Assembly: GCF_017104715.1 (NCBI RefSeq) | Contig: NZ_JAAGPI010000013.1 | Coordinates: 124,001-188,000 of the forward strand | DNA from: Burkholderia sp. Ac-20365 | GTDB taxonomy: Bacteria > Pseudomonadota > Gammaproteobacteria > Burkholderiales > Burkholderiaceae | Length of the DNA stretch: 64,000 nt | Reading direction: 5' to 3' | In this document: positions 32,257 to 41,381 of the stretch, in pieces | How the letters are laid out: every line of letters starts with the position of its first letter | How positions within the stretch are numbered: position 1 is the stretch's first letter | The notes under the pieces: model-generated | The model's database searches: none | What the model saw: the letters and a program-made list of their open reading frames with translations, nothing else | Told to the model about the DNA's origin: nothing | Translations under genes and position numbers: made by a program

Positions 32257-33834
32257 ATGAAAACAGTCCACCAGGCATGCTATGAAATCCTTCGCGAGCA
32301 AGGATTGACGACGTTCTTTGGAAATCCCGGCTCGAACGAGCTGCCGTTTCTGCAGGACTTTCCCACCGATTTCCGCTACATCCTCGGGCTGCACGAGGGC
32401 GCCGTGGTCGGCATGGCCGATGGCTACGCGCAAGCGACCGGGCAGCCCGCGCTCGTCAATCTGCACTCCGCCGCGGGGACGGGCAACGCGATGGGCGCGC
32501 TCGCCAACGCGTGGAATTCGCACACGCCGCTCGTCGTGACTGCGGGCCAGCAGGTGCGTGCGATGGTCGGCGTCGAAGCGCTGCTCGCCAATGTAGATGC
32601 GCCGAATCTGCCGCGTCCGCTCGTCAAATGGAGCTGCGAGCCTGCCTGTGCGCAGGAAGTACCGCTCGCGCTGAGCCGCGCGATTCATACGGCGGCTACG
32701 CCTGCCAAGGGTCCGGTTTATCTGTCCGTGCCGTATGACGACTGGAAGCAGGAAGCGGCGCCGGGCGTCGAGCATCTCGCGGGGCGGCGTGTCGAACTCG
32801 CGGGCGTGCCGTCGGACGAGACGCTCGCGCGGCTCGCTAGCACGCTGGAGCAGGCGAGGAACCCGGTGCTGGTCGTCGGGCCGGACGTCGATGCTGCGGC
32901 CGCGAACGGCTTCGCTGTGACACTGGCCGAAAAACTGTCGATGCCCGTCTGGATGGCGCCTTCCGCCCCGCGCTGTTCGTTCCCGACTACGCACGCGTGC
33001 TTCCGAGGCTTGCTGCCGGCCGGTATCGCGAGCATCAGCCGGTTGCTGGAAGGGCACGACGTCGTGCTGGTCGTCGGCGCGCCGGTGTTCCGCTATCACC
33101 AGTACGAGCCGGGCGAGTACCTGCCGAAAGGCACGCGCCTGATCGCGATCACCTGCGACATCAACGAAGCGACGCGCGCGCCGATGGGCGACGCGATCAT
33201 CGCCGATATCGCGCCTACGTTGCGTGCGCTGGCTGGACGAGTCACGCAGAGCACGCGGCCGATGCCTGCTGCGATGCGTCGTCCGGAGCCAGCCGAGGAG
33301 CAGGCGGGCCCGCTCGCGCCGGAACGCGTATTCGACATACTCGACGACATGGCGCCGCGCGATGCAATCTACGTGAACGAATCGACGTCCACGACGAACA
33401 CGTTGTGGCAGCGCCTTCGCGTGACGGAGCAGGGCAGCTACTACTTCGCCGCAGCGGGCGGGCTCGGCTTTGCATTGCCTGCAGCAGTCGGCATTCAGCT
33501 TGCGAAGCCGGAGCGCCGCGTAATCGGCGTGATCGGTGACGGCTCAGCGAATTACGGCATTCAGGCGCTGTGGACCGCCGCGCAATACAACATTCCAGCG
33601 ATCTTCATCATCATGAAGAACGGCACGTATGGCGCGCTGCGCTGGTTCGCGGGCGTGTTGCACGCTGAAAACGTGCCGGGGCTCGATGTGCCGGGTCTCG
33701 ACTTTTGCGCACTGGCGCGCGGCTATGGCGTGGAGGCGTTGCATGCGGACTCTGGCGAAACGCTCACGCGCGCATTGCGACAGGCACTCGCGAGCAACAA
33801 GCCGATGCTCATCGAGGTCGAGACGCGCGCCTGA
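32257..33834 (+). CDS. mdlC: Benzoylformate decarboxylase
   Basis: A 525-residue thiamine-diphosphate enzyme that converts benzoylformate to benzaldehyde and CO2, the third step of mandelate breakdown. Residues known to act in the Pseudomonas putida enzyme occur at the same numbers: Ser26 (NPGSNE), Glu47 (GLHEGA), His70 (VNLHSAAG) and His281 (FRYHQYEPG). The C-terminal ThDP/Mg site is GDGSANYGIQALW. Length matches P. putida (528). The ATG at 32257 follows AGGAAG at good spacing. It opens an operon with mdlB (19 bases downstream) and is divergent from the LysR gene. Other ThDP decarboxylases are unlikely given the match of all four positions and the neighbours. Confidence 0.96.
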   Translation: MKTVHQACYEILREQGLTTFFGNPGSNELPFLQDFPTDFRYILGLHEGAVVGMADGYAQATGQPALVNLHSAAGTGNAMGALANAWNSHTPLVVTAGQQVRAMVGVEALLANVDAPNLPRPLVKWSCEPACAQEVPLALSRAIHTAATPAKGPVYLSVPYDDWKQEAAPGVEHLAGRRVELAGVPSDETLARLASTLEQARNPVLVVGPDVDAAAANGFAVTLAEKLSMPVWMAPSAPRCSFPTTHACFRGLLPAGIASISRLLEGHDVVLVVGAPVFRYHQYEPGEYLPKGTRLIAITCDINEATRAPMGDAIIADIAPTLRALAGRVTQSTRPMPAAMRRPEPAEEQAGPLAPERVFDILDDMAPRDAIYVNESTSTTNTLWQRLRVTEQGSYYFAAAGGLGFALPAAVGIQLAKPERRVIGVIGDGSANYGIQALWTAAQYNIPAIFIIMKNGTYGALRWFAGVLHAENVPGLDVPGLDFCALARGYGVEALHADSGETLTRALRQALASNKPMLIEVETRA

Positions 33835-33853
33835 GAATGCAAAGGACCGAGCT

Positions 33854-35026
33854 ATGAGCAAGCCAGTCAACGTCGCGGACTTTCGTGCACTCGCGAAGAA
33901 GCGGCTTCCCAAGATCGTTTTCGATTATCTGGAAGGCGGCGCGGAAGACGAAACGGGATTGCAACACAATCGCGACGTCTATCAAGCGACGAAGTTTCAG
34001 CCGAAGCGTCTCGTCGATGTGAGCAGGCGTGATGTGCAGACGTCGCTGTTCGGCAAGCCGCTGACTGCACCGCTTGTAATCGCGCCGACGGGACTGAACG
34101 GCATCTTCTGGCCCGACGGCGATATCGCGCTCGCGCGCGCGGCGGGCAAGTTTGGCATTCCGTTCGCGCTGTCGACGGCATCGACGGCTTCGATCGAGCA
34201 GGTCGCGAAGGCGGCGACGGGCGAATTGTGGTTCCAGCTTTACGTCGTGCATCGCAAGCTGGCGGAACTGCTGGTCAAGCGTGCATTGGCCGCGGGCTAC
34301 ACGACGCTGATCCTGACCACGGATGTCGGCGTCAACGGCAAGCGCGAGCGCGACATGCGCAACGGCTTCGGCATGCCGATGCACTACAGCCTGCGCACGA
34401 TCGCAGATGGCGCGCTGCATCCGCGCTGGTCGCTGGATTTGCTGCGGCACGGCATGCCGCAACTGGCGAACTTTGCCAGCGCCGATGTCAAGGACACGGA
34501 ATTGCAGGCCGCATTGATGAGCCGTCAGATGGACGCGAGTTTCGCGTGGGACGACCTGAAGTGGTTGCGCGATCGGTGGCCGCACACGCTGCTGATCAAA
34601 GGCATCAGCCGTGCCGACGATGCACAGCGCTGCATTGCGCTCGGCGCAGACGGCGTGATCCTGTCGAATCACGGCGGCCGTCAACTGGACAGCGCGATTG
34701 CGCCGTTCGAAGCGTTGCGCGAAACGGTATCGCGGGTCGATGCGCCTGTGTTGATCGATAGCGGTATCCGTCGCGGATCGGATGTCGTCAAAGCGGTTGC
34801 GATGGGCGCGAAGGCAGTGCTGCTCGGCAGGGCGACGCTGTACGGTCTCGCGGCGCGCGGCGAGCCAGGCGTCGAATCCGTGCTGTCGATCATGAAGAGC
34901 GAGATCGATACGACGCTCGCGCAGATTGGCTGCGCTGACATCAACCGGCTTTCGCGCGATTATCTCTGGACACACGAGCCGCGCGACTCCCGCGTCGCGG
35001 CCATTCAGGATTATCTCGAATCATGA
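33854..35026 (+). CDS. mdlB: (S)-mandelate dehydrogenase
   Basis: A 390-residue FMN-dependent alpha-hydroxyacid oxidase-family enzyme that oxidises (S)-mandelate to benzoylformate; the P. putida enzyme is membrane-associated and passes electrons to the quinone pool. The catalytic histidine and neighbouring arginine are in SNHGGRQLDS (His273, one residue from His274 of the P. putida enzyme). The FMN phosphate region is DSGIRRGSDVVKA. The N-terminus FDYLEGGAEDE is typical. The ATG at 33854 follows an AAAGGA motif, 19 bases past mdlC. The stop overlaps the mdlA start by four bases (ATGA). Lactate dehydrogenase or glycolate oxidase relatives are less likely in this context. Confidence 0.94.
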   Translation: MSKPVNVADFRALAKKRLPKIVFDYLEGGAEDETGLQHNRDVYQATKFQPKRLVDVSRRDVQTSLFGKPLTAPLVIAPTGLNGIFWPDGDIALARAAGKFGIPFALSTASTASIEQVAKAATGELWFQLYVVHRKLAELLVKRALAAGYTTLILTTDVGVNGKRERDMRNGFGMPMHYSLRTIADGALHPRWSLDLLRHGMPQLANFASADVKDTELQAALMSRQMDASFAWDDLKWLRDRWPHTLLIKGISRADDAQRCIALGADGVILSNHGGRQLDSAIAPFEALRETVSRVDAPVLIDSGIRRGSDVVKAVAMGAKAVLLGRATLYGLAARGEPGVESVLSIMKSEIDTTLAQIGCADINRLSRDYLWTHEPRDSRVAAIQDYLES

Positions 35027-36102
35027 ACGATATTCAGATCACCGACCTGCGCGCACGGGCTGTCAACGTGCCGCTGCAATATCCGATCAGAACAGCAGTC
35101 GGCACGGTCGATACCGCGCCGCTGGTACTGATCGACCTGATGACGGACGCGAATGTAACCGGTAGCGCGTATCTGTTCACGTATACGCCGCTGGCATTGA
35201 AACCTGTGCAGCGCATGGTCGAAGAGCTGGCAGTGCTCGTAAAGGGCATGCTTGTCGCGCCGTACGAAATCGACAGGCTGATGCAATCGAAGTTCAGGCT
35301 CATCGGGCATACGGGCATTCTGCGGATGGCGACGGCGGGCATCGATATGGCCGTGTGGGACGCAAAGGCGAAGCTGCACGGCGTGCCGCTCGTGACGCTG
35401 CTCGGTGGCGTGCCGCGCCCGATTGCCGCCTACGACAGCCACGGCATGGACGACGTCGATCTCGCGCAAAGGCGCGCACACGATGCCGCCAATGCAGGCT
35501 TCAAGGCGATCAAGACGAAGATCGGTTATCCGACGCTCGCGCATGACGTGAAGGTGGTGCGCGCGATTCGTGAAGTCGTCGGCGACGCCGTGCAGATCAT
35601 GGTCGATTACAACCAGGGGCTAAGCGTGCCGGAAGCGATGCGCCGTGGCCGGGTGATCGAACAGGAAGGCGTGGCGTGGATAGAGGAACCGACCGTACAG
35701 CACGACTACGTCGGTCACGCATTGATACGCGAGGCACTGCACGCGCCCGTACAAATGGGCGAGAACTGGTTCGGCCCTGAAGAAATGACGAAGGCGATCG
35801 CAGCAGGCGCATGCGATCTGTGCATGCCGGACGTCATGAAGATCGGCGGCGTGACGGGGTGGCTGCGAGCCAGCGCGCTTGCAGAGCAGCATGGCCTGCC
35901 GATGTCGAGCCACATCTTTCAGGAGTTCAGCGCGCATCTGCTGGCCGTCAGTCCAAGATGCCACTGGCTAGAATGCATGGACGTGGCGGCGCCCGTTATC
36001 GAACCTGTTCTGCAGTTCAAGGACGGCATGGCGCATATCGACGATATGCCAGGCGCGGGAATTATCTGGAATGAAGAGGCAGTGAAACGCTTTCTCGTTT
36101 GA
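35023..36102 (+). CDS. mdlA: Mandelate racemase
   Basis: A 359-residue enolase-superfamily enzyme that interconverts (R)- and (S)-mandelate, giving the dehydrogenase access to both forms. Length equals that of the P. putida enzyme and the active-site set is at identical numbers: Lys164 and Lys166 (AIKTKIGYP), metal ligands Asp195, Glu221 and Glu247, the Asp270-His297 pair (CMPDVMKIG; SSHIFQE), and Glu317 (HWLECMD). This is strong evidence of true racemase chemistry rather than another acid-sugar dehydratase. It is translationally coupled to mdlB by an ATGA overlap. A 110-base gap with a dyad separates it from the transporter gene. Confidence 0.97.
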   Translation: MNDIQITDLRARAVNVPLQYPIRTAVGTVDTAPLVLIDLMTDANVTGSAYLFTYTPLALKPVQRMVEELAVLVKGMLVAPYEIDRLMQSKFRLIGHTGILRMATAGIDMAVWDAKAKLHGVPLVTLLGGVPRPIAAYDSHGMDDVDLAQRRAHDAANAGFKAIKTKIGYPTLAHDVKVVRAIREVVGDAVQIMVDYNQGLSVPEAMRRGRVIEQEGVAWIEEPTVQHDYVGHALIREALHAPVQMGENWFGPEEMTKAIAAGACDLCMPDVMKIGGVTGWLRASALAEQHGLPMSSHIFQEFSAHLLAVSPRCHWLECMDVAAPVIEPVLQFKDGMAHIDDMPGAGIIWNEEAVKRFLV

Positions 36103-36145
36103 GTGACACGCTTTCGCATCGAATGGTGCGAATGACAATTATGTA

Positions 36146-36160
36146 ATTCGGTATCCGAAT
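36146..36160. promoter_or_regulatory. Dyad ATTCGG-tat-CCGAAT between mdlA and permease
   Basis: A perfect 6-base inverted repeat with a 3-base centre in the only sizeable gap of the mandelate operon. It could be an operator for a second promoter or an mRNA hairpin that separates the racemase and permease messages. Confidence 0.4.
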
Positions 36161-36212
36161 CAATGCGCCATCAAGAGCGCCATTTCAATCATCAAAAACT
36201 TGGAGACAAAAC

Positions 36213-37562
36213 ATGAGCCGGAACATCTTCGACGATGCGCTGGGGGATCTACGCGTGAACAGGTTTCATCTGATGATCCTGTTCTGGTGTTCGATGCTGA
36301 TGCTGTTCGACGGCTATGATCTCGTGATCTACGGTTCGGTGCTGTCCCAGTTGATGAGCGAATGGCATCTTTCGCCCGTCACGGCGGGGATCATCGGCAG
36401 CAGCGCGTTGTTCGGCATGATGATCGGCGCATTGACGCTCGGCAGTTCGTCCGACCGCTTCGGACGACGGCGCGTCATTCTCACCTGTCTGATCGTGTTC
36501 GGTATTGCTGCGCTCGGCAACGGCTTCTGCGACAACGCAAGCCAGTTCACGGTCTGCCGCTTCCTGACGGGTGTCGGACTGGGCGGCATGGTGCCGAACA
36601 TCGTTGCGTTGATGACGGAGATGTCGCCGCGCAGCAAGCGCAACATCATGGTCACGTTGATGCTGAGTTTCTTTTCGGTGGGTGGTGTGATCGCGGCGCT
36701 GACTGGCATGGTCGTGACGCCGTCGTTCGGGTGGCGGGCAAACTTTCTGATTGCAGGCCTGCCGTTGCTTACTTTTCCTTTGCTTTACCGCTGGTTGCCC
36801 GAGTCGATCAGCTATCTTCTGGCTAACGGACGCTATGCGCAGGCCGAGCCGATCCTGAAACGCTATGCACCGGAATATCGCGGCACGGCAGCAGCGCTCG
36901 CCGCGTTTGCGGACGAACACGGCCATCGGTCTGGCCGCTCTCGTACAGTCGAACTGTTCACGAACGGCCGGGCCGTCGACACCTTGCTGCTATGGCTCGC
37001 ATTTGGCATGTGCATGCTGATGGTCTATGGCCTCAATACCTGGCTGCCCAAGCTGATGTCCGCGAACGGCTATTCGATCGGTTCGAGTCTGACGTTCCTG
37101 ATCACGCTCAACGTTGGCGCGATGCTCGGCGGTTTGTTCAGCGGCTGGCTCGCGGATCGCTATGGCGGCAAGCCGACGCTGTTTCTGTTTTTCGTGGTCG
37201 CTGCGTTGTCGATCGATCTGCTCGGATACCGGCAAAGCCCGCTGGTGCTCAACGTGCTGCTGATGTGCGCAGGCGCGACGACAATTGGCACGCTCGCCAT
37301 CGTGCACGCGTTCGCCGCGCAGCACTATCCTGCATCGATTCGATCGACAGGCGTCGGCTGGGCCGCTGCGGCCGGGCGCCTGGGCGCGGTTGCCGGGCCG
37401 GCGATGGGCGGCTATCTTCTGAACCAGCGTTATCCGATCAGTTTCAATTTCATGGTTTTCGCAATCCCTGGCGTGGTGGCGGCCATTGCGGTGCTGCTTA
37501 TCTCACGGCGCGGCAAGGCGCTTGCAAGCGATGCGCAAACCCTGGCCGCACGCGCTGAATAA
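36213..37562 (+). CDS. MFS transporter, aromatic acid:H+ symporter type
   Basis: A 449-residue 12-helix inner-membrane permease of the AAHS family (aromatic acid:H+ symporters such as BenK/PcaK). The signature DGYDLVIYGSVL in helix 1 and the loop GSSSDRFGRRRVIL are characteristic; the aspartate in the first motif is needed for transport in relatives. Its place inside the mandelate operon indicates that it imports mandelate, benzoylformate or a related aromatic acid. An AGAC-rich purine stretch (GGAGAC) precedes the ATG at 36213. It is followed by mdlD after 29 bases. Confidence 0.92.
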   Translation: MSRNIFDDALGDLRVNRFHLMILFWCSMLMLFDGYDLVIYGSVLSQLMSEWHLSPVTAGIIGSSALFGMMIGALTLGSSSDRFGRRRVILTCLIVFGIAALGNGFCDNASQFTVCRFLTGVGLGGMVPNIVALMTEMSPRSKRNIMVTLMLSFFSVGGVIAALTGMVVTPSFGWRANFLIAGLPLLTFPLLYRWLPESISYLLANGRYAQAEPILKRYAPEYRGTAAALAAFADEHGHRSGRSRTVELFTNGRAVDTLLLWLAFGMCMLMVYGLNTWLPKLMSANGYSIGSSLTFLITLNVGAMLGGLFSGWLADRYGGKPTLFLFFVVAALSIDLLGYRQSPLVLNVLLMCAGATTIGTLAIVHAFAAQHYPASIRSTGVGWAAAAGRLGAVAGPAMGGYLLNQRYPISFNFMVFAIPGVVAAIAVLLISRRGKALASDAQTLAARAE

Positions 37563-37591
37563 CGCGATTCAACTGTCTTTGGAGACGATAT

Positions 37592-39055
37592 ATGACCAAC
37601 GTCAATCAGACGCGCAAGTGGGAAGGGCGCATTTTTTCTAACGGATGGACGAACAGCGCGGGTGGCGCGGCCGATGTGATCGAACCGTCGACGGGCGAAA
37701 CACTCGCGCGCATCGGCATGGGGCTTCCCGAGGATATCGACCGCGCGGCGAATGCGGCCCATGTGGCGCAGCACGCGTGGGCATCGACACCATTCGACCA
37801 GCGCGCCGCAATTCTGCGCGAAGCCGCGCGTCTGCTGAAAGAGCGCGCGCCGCAGATCAACGACTGGAACGTGCGCGAGTGCGGCTCCACGCGCGCCAAA
37901 GCAGAGTGGGAATTGCACGCGACCTGCGAACAACTGCTGATGGCCGCCGCGATGACGATGCAGCCCGACGGCGAGCTTTATCCGTCTTCGATGCCCGGCC
38001 GTTTGAACTTCTGCCGGCACGTGCCGATTGGCGTCGTCGGCGTGATCGCGCCATGGAATTTCCCGATTCTTCTCGCGATGCGCTCGGTCGCGCCCGCGCT
38101 CGCTGTCGGCAACGCCGTCATTCTGAAGCCCGATCCGCAAAGCGCGGTGGCAGGCGGTCTGCTGCTCGCGGAAGTATTCGAGGATGCCGGCCTGCCCGCT
38201 GGCGTGTTCCATGTGATTCCAGGCGGACCGGCAACCGGCGATGCGCTGGTGCGTCATCAGAAAGTCGGGATGATTTCGTTCACGGGATCGACGGCCGTGG
38301 GGCGGTCGATCGGCGCGGTATGCGGTCAGATGCTGAAAAAGGTCGCGCTGGAACTGGGCGGCAACAATGCGATCGTCGTGCTCGACGATGCCGATGTCGA
38401 TGCGGCTGCATCGAATGGCGCGTGGGGTTCGTTCCTTCATCAAGGCCAGATCTGCATGCAGACGGGGCGGCATCTCGTGCATCGTTCGATTGCAGAGGAA
38501 TACGCGACGAAGCTGGCCGCCCGCGCGAAGAATCTGCACGTCGGCAATCCGTACCGCGAGCAGGTGCATCTCGGACCGCTGATCAATCAGAAGCAGCGGG
38601 ATCGTATCGACGGGATCGTGAAGCAGAGCATCGCGTTGGGCGCGACGCTGCTGGCGGGCGGGCAATATGAGCGCCTGTTTTACCAGCCGACCGTGCTGGC
38701 TGGCGTCACACCCGCCATGCCCGCGTTCACCGAAGAGATCTTCGGACCCGTCGCGCCCATCACCGTCTTCGATATCGACGATGAAGCCGTCGCGCTCGTC
38801 AATGCATCGGAATATGGACTCGCGGCGGCCGTGCACACGCGGTCGCTGTCGCGCGGTCTAGCGATGTCGTCGCGGGTTCGCGCGGGCATGGTGCATATCA
38901 ACGATCAGACCGTGAACAACGAGTTCCAGGTGCCGTTCGGCGGCATGGGCGCGTCGGGCAATGGCGGAAGGTTTGGCGGACCGGCGAATCTCCACGAGTT
39001 CACGCAGACGCAGTGGGTCAGCGCGGTGGACAAGCCGATCGTCTATCCGTTCTAG
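37592..39055 (+). CDS. mdlD: Benzaldehyde dehydrogenase
   Basis: A 487-residue NAD(P)-dependent aldehyde dehydrogenase that would oxidise benzaldehyde from MdlC to benzoate. Catalytic residues are visible: Asn156 (APWNFP), Glu254 (LELGGNN) and the nucleophile Cys288 (GQICMQTGR). The GQICM context and sequence style fit the XylC/AreC benzaldehyde dehydrogenase group; vanillin or other aryl aldehydes are possible substrates. It is the last gene of the mandelate operon, preceded by GGAGA. It ends immediately next to the convergent AraC gene with no gap, so transcription from the two strands must meet there. Confidence 0.92.
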   Translation: MTNVNQTRKWEGRIFSNGWTNSAGGAADVIEPSTGETLARIGMGLPEDIDRAANAAHVAQHAWASTPFDQRAAILREAARLLKERAPQINDWNVRECGSTRAKAEWELHATCEQLLMAAAMTMQPDGELYPSSMPGRLNFCRHVPIGVVGVIAPWNFPILLAMRSVAPALAVGNAVILKPDPQSAVAGGLLLAEVFEDAGLPAGVFHVIPGGPATGDALVRHQKVGMISFTGSTAVGRSIGAVCGQMLKKVALELGGNNAIVVLDDADVDAAASNGAWGSFLHQGQICMQTGRHLVHRSIAEEYATKLAARAKNLHVGNPYREQVHLGPLINQKQRDRIDGIVKQSIALGATLLAGGQYERLFYQPTVLAGVTPAMPAFTEEIFGPVAPITVFDIDDEAVALVNASEYGLAAAVHTRSLSRGLAMSSRVRAGMVHINDQTVNNEFQVPFGGMGASGNGGRFGGPANLHEFTQTQWVSAVDKPIVYPF

Positions 39056-39874
39056 TTACGTGCGTTCATCATCGCGATCGGGCCGGGACGCTTTCGCTGC
39101 CGTGTAGCGTCCCGGCGTGGTACCCGTCGCGCGCCTGAACATGTCGATGAAGGCGCTCACGTTGTCGTAGCCGAGTTCGAGCGCGATCGTCGTCACGCTG
39201 ACGCCTTCCGCGACCAGTTCCAGCGCGCGCAACAGCCGCGCCTGCGCACGCCATTGCGCGAAGCTCATCCCCGTTTCAGCGACGAAGCGCCGGCTCAGCG
39301 TGCGCGGCGAAAGCCCGGCCCATTCCGCCCATTCTTCGAGACGCCGGGAGTCGGAGAGATCGCGGGCCAGCGCATCCGTGATGCGGGCCAACCGCGCATC
39401 CTCGGGCGCGGGCAGACCGAGCGATTCGGCTTTCGACGCCGCCAGTTCATCGAGTATCACGTCGGCGATGCGTGTCTGCTGCGCATCCAGTTGCGTGCCA
39501 TCCCAGCTTGCTGCGCGGCTGACGGCGGCGCGCAGCAGCGGCGTCGTGCGGATCGCGCGGGGCTCGGACGGCAGCGCCGCGCAACGCGGCTCCGCGATAA
39601 ACACGCTCCACCCGGCGAACGGACCGTGCGAGCGCACAGAATGCTCGCAATGCGGGGGAATCCAGATCGCATGAATCGCGGGCACGACCCACTGCTGCCG
39701 GTTCACGCCAACAGACACAAGCCCGCTCAGCGCGCCCATTAGTTGCCCGCGCGCGTGGCTGTGCGAGGACGTCGCGCGGGACTCGCGCTGCGTGAGTTCG
39801 GCGGCAGCCAGAAAAGGCCCATCGGACGACAGGACGAGATCGGGGCGGATCAGCGGAGTGAGCGGAATCGTCAT
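39056..39874 (-). CDS. AraC family transcriptional regulator
   Basis: A 272-residue AraC-type regulator with a cupin-like N-terminus (HSHARGQLMGALSGLVSVG, AIWIPPHCEHSV) and a C-terminal pair of HTH motifs (LEEWAEWAGLSPRTLSRRF and ALELGYDNVSAFIDMFRRAT). ATG 39874 is chosen because upstream residues do not fit the domain. It belongs to the CalR/Ptx group of AraC-cupin regulators, which often sit beside permeases or oxidoreductases. It is divergent from the small protein and quinone oxidoreductase genes at 39969, which it probably controls. Confidence 0.93.
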   Translation of the reverse strand: MTIPLTPLIRPDLVLSSDGPFLAAAELTQRESRATSSHSHARGQLMGALSGLVSVGVNRQQWVVPAIHAIWIPPHCEHSVRSHGPFAGWSVFIAEPRCAALPSEPRAIRTTPLLRAAVSRAASWDGTQLDAQQTRIADVILDELAASKAESLGLPAPEDARLARITDALARDLSDSRRLEEWAEWAGLSPRTLSRRFVAETGMSFAQWRAQARLLRALELVAEGVSVTTIALELGYDNVSAFIDMFRRATGTTPGRYTAAKASRPDRDDERT

Positions 39875-39968
39875 GGCCGGAAAACCGTATCGAATGGCTT
39901 TTATACCTGAGTCGCGCCGATCCTGCACACATAGACTGGCTTCATCACCACTTCGAGGAGTTCAGTCG

Positions 39969-40223
39969 ATGCGAGCCGAACAGTTTCTTCCCGACCACGT
40001 CGATCAGGTCGACATACAGGGCACGACGGTCCGTAAAGGCACCGTTGCGGCGTTTCTTGCCAACGCGCTGACATGGAGCGATGCGCAAGCGAGCGAGACA
40101 GCCCGCGCGCAGGCCGCCGCGGATATCGTCGATGCGTTGCCCGCGCTGCGCGCGACCGGCTTGTTCGACGTGCTGGAAATTCGCAATCGCGAATTGCGTG
40201 TGTGGATCGAGGAGCAGTCATGA
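39969..40223 (+). CDS. Small conserved hypothetical protein
   Basis: An 84-residue acidic cytoplasmic protein. The ATG at 39969 is preceded by GAGGAG at good spacing. Its stop overlaps the start of the quinone oxidoreductase gene (ATGA), so the two are co-translated and probably work together or are co-regulated by the divergent AraC protein. The sequence (RKGTVAAFLANALTWSDAQA and a C-terminal FDVLEIRNRELRVWIEE) is helical without membrane segments. I do not recognise a family. Confidence 0.75.
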   Translation: MRAEQFLPDHVDQVDIQGTTVRKGTVAAFLANALTWSDAQASETARAQAAADIVDALPALRATGLFDVLEIRNRELRVWIEEQS

Positions 40224-41179
40224 AAGCGGCCGTTGTTACGCAAGCGGGCCAGGTGCCTGTGTATGCCGAGTTCGACGCGCCCGTGGCTGAAGCGGGCCAT
40301 GTACTCATCGACGTCGAAGCTTCCGCATTGAGCCACGTCACACGTGCGAAGGCGTCGGGCTCGCATTATTCATCGACGGGACGGTTTCCGTTTGTCGCGG
40401 GCGTCGATGGCGTGGGACGCCGCGAAGACGGCACGCGCGTGTACTTTTTCGGGCCTAAGGAGCCGTCGGGCGGTCTCGCGCAGCGAGCGCTCGTGCCGCA
40501 GGCGCGATGCCTCGCCATTCCCGAAACGCTCGATCCTGTCAAGGCTGCAGCGATGGCGATTCCGGGCATGTCGTCATGGGCCGCGCTCACCGAGCGCGCG
40601 AAGTTCGTCTCGGGCGAAACGGTTTTGATCAACGGCGCGACGGGCGCATCAGGGCGGCTCGCGGTGCAGATCGCGAAGCATCTCGGCGCGGCGTGCGTGA
40701 TCGCGACGGGGCGTCATCAACAGACGCTCGACGCGTTGAAGGTGCTTGGCGCCGATCATGTCGTTTCGCTCGCTCAGGACGAAGCGGCGCTGCAGCGCGC
40801 GTTCGAGCCGTATTTCCGCGCAGGCGTCGATGTCGTGCTCGACTATCTGTGGGGACCGGGCGCGCAAACATTGCTGACGTGTGCAGCGCGCTCACTGCCT
40901 GATGGATACCCGATGCGCTTCGTGCAGATCGGCTCGATTGGCGGCGCGACGCTTGAACTGCCTGGCGCGGTGCTGCGTGCATCGGCGATCAGCTTGATGG
41001 GTAGTGGGATCGGCAGTGTGCCGTTAGAGCGGCTGATGCATGCGGTCAGCGAGGTGCTGCACGCGGCTGTGCCCGCAGGCCTCGAGATCGCGACGCTCGC
41101 GGTGCCTTTGGAAGAACTGGCCTTGCATTGGCTGAACGATGCGGGACGCGCGCGGACGGTGTTCACGATGCAGTCTTGA
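40220..41179 (+). CDS. Zinc-less quinone oxidoreductase (MDR family)
   Basis: A 319-residue medium-chain dehydrogenase/reductase without the zinc-binding cysteines of true alcohol dehydrogenases. The nucleotide-binding region is VLINGATGASGRLAVQIAKH (AXXGXXG type, favouring NADPH). The family reduces quinones or enones, as in QOR and YhdH-like enzymes. It overlaps the 84-residue small gene by four bases and lies divergent from an AraC regulator. Substrate is not determined. A fragment resembling the end of a LysE transporter follows 73 bases after its stop. Confidence 0.9.
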   Translation: MKAAVVTQAGQVPVYAEFDAPVAEAGHVLIDVEASALSHVTRAKASGSHYSSTGRFPFVAGVDGVGRREDGTRVYFFGPKEPSGGLAQRALVPQARCLAIPETLDPVKAAAMAIPGMSSWAALTERAKFVSGETVLINGATGASGRLAVQIAKHLGAACVIATGRHQQTLDALKVLGADHVVSLAQDEAALQRAFEPYFRAGVDVVLDYLWGPGAQTLLTCAARSLPDGYPMRFVQIGSIGGATLELPGAVLRASAISLMGSGIGSVPLERLMHAVSEVLHAAVPAGLEIATLAVPLEELALHWLNDAGRARTVFTMQS

Positions 41180-41252
41180 CAGCGTGACATCTCGCGGCGG
41201 TGTTCGATCGATGCCGGTTATGATGAACGCCGGACTTTCAAACAACTATTGA

Positions 41253-41363
41253 CGGGATGGAGCATGGTTCGTCAGGCGGAAGCTCCGGCGCACAGCCGTG
41301 ATCGACACCACGGCGGGCGTGCTTCTGGTTGGGCTCGGCGGTCGGATGCTTGCGGGGCGCTGA
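41253..41363 (+). pseudogene. Remnant of a LysE-type exporter C-terminus
   Basis: A 36-codon frame ending in a stop reads RRTAVIDTTAGVLLVGLGGR near its end, which resembles the last membrane helix of LysE/RhtB amino-acid exporters. The frame is closed upstream by a TGA at 41250-41252, and no start or upstream part exists. I therefore see it as a leftover of a deleted exporter gene. The match is short, so it could be chance. Confidence 0.4.
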
Positions 41364-41381
41364 CCGCGCTGCCGTCAGACG

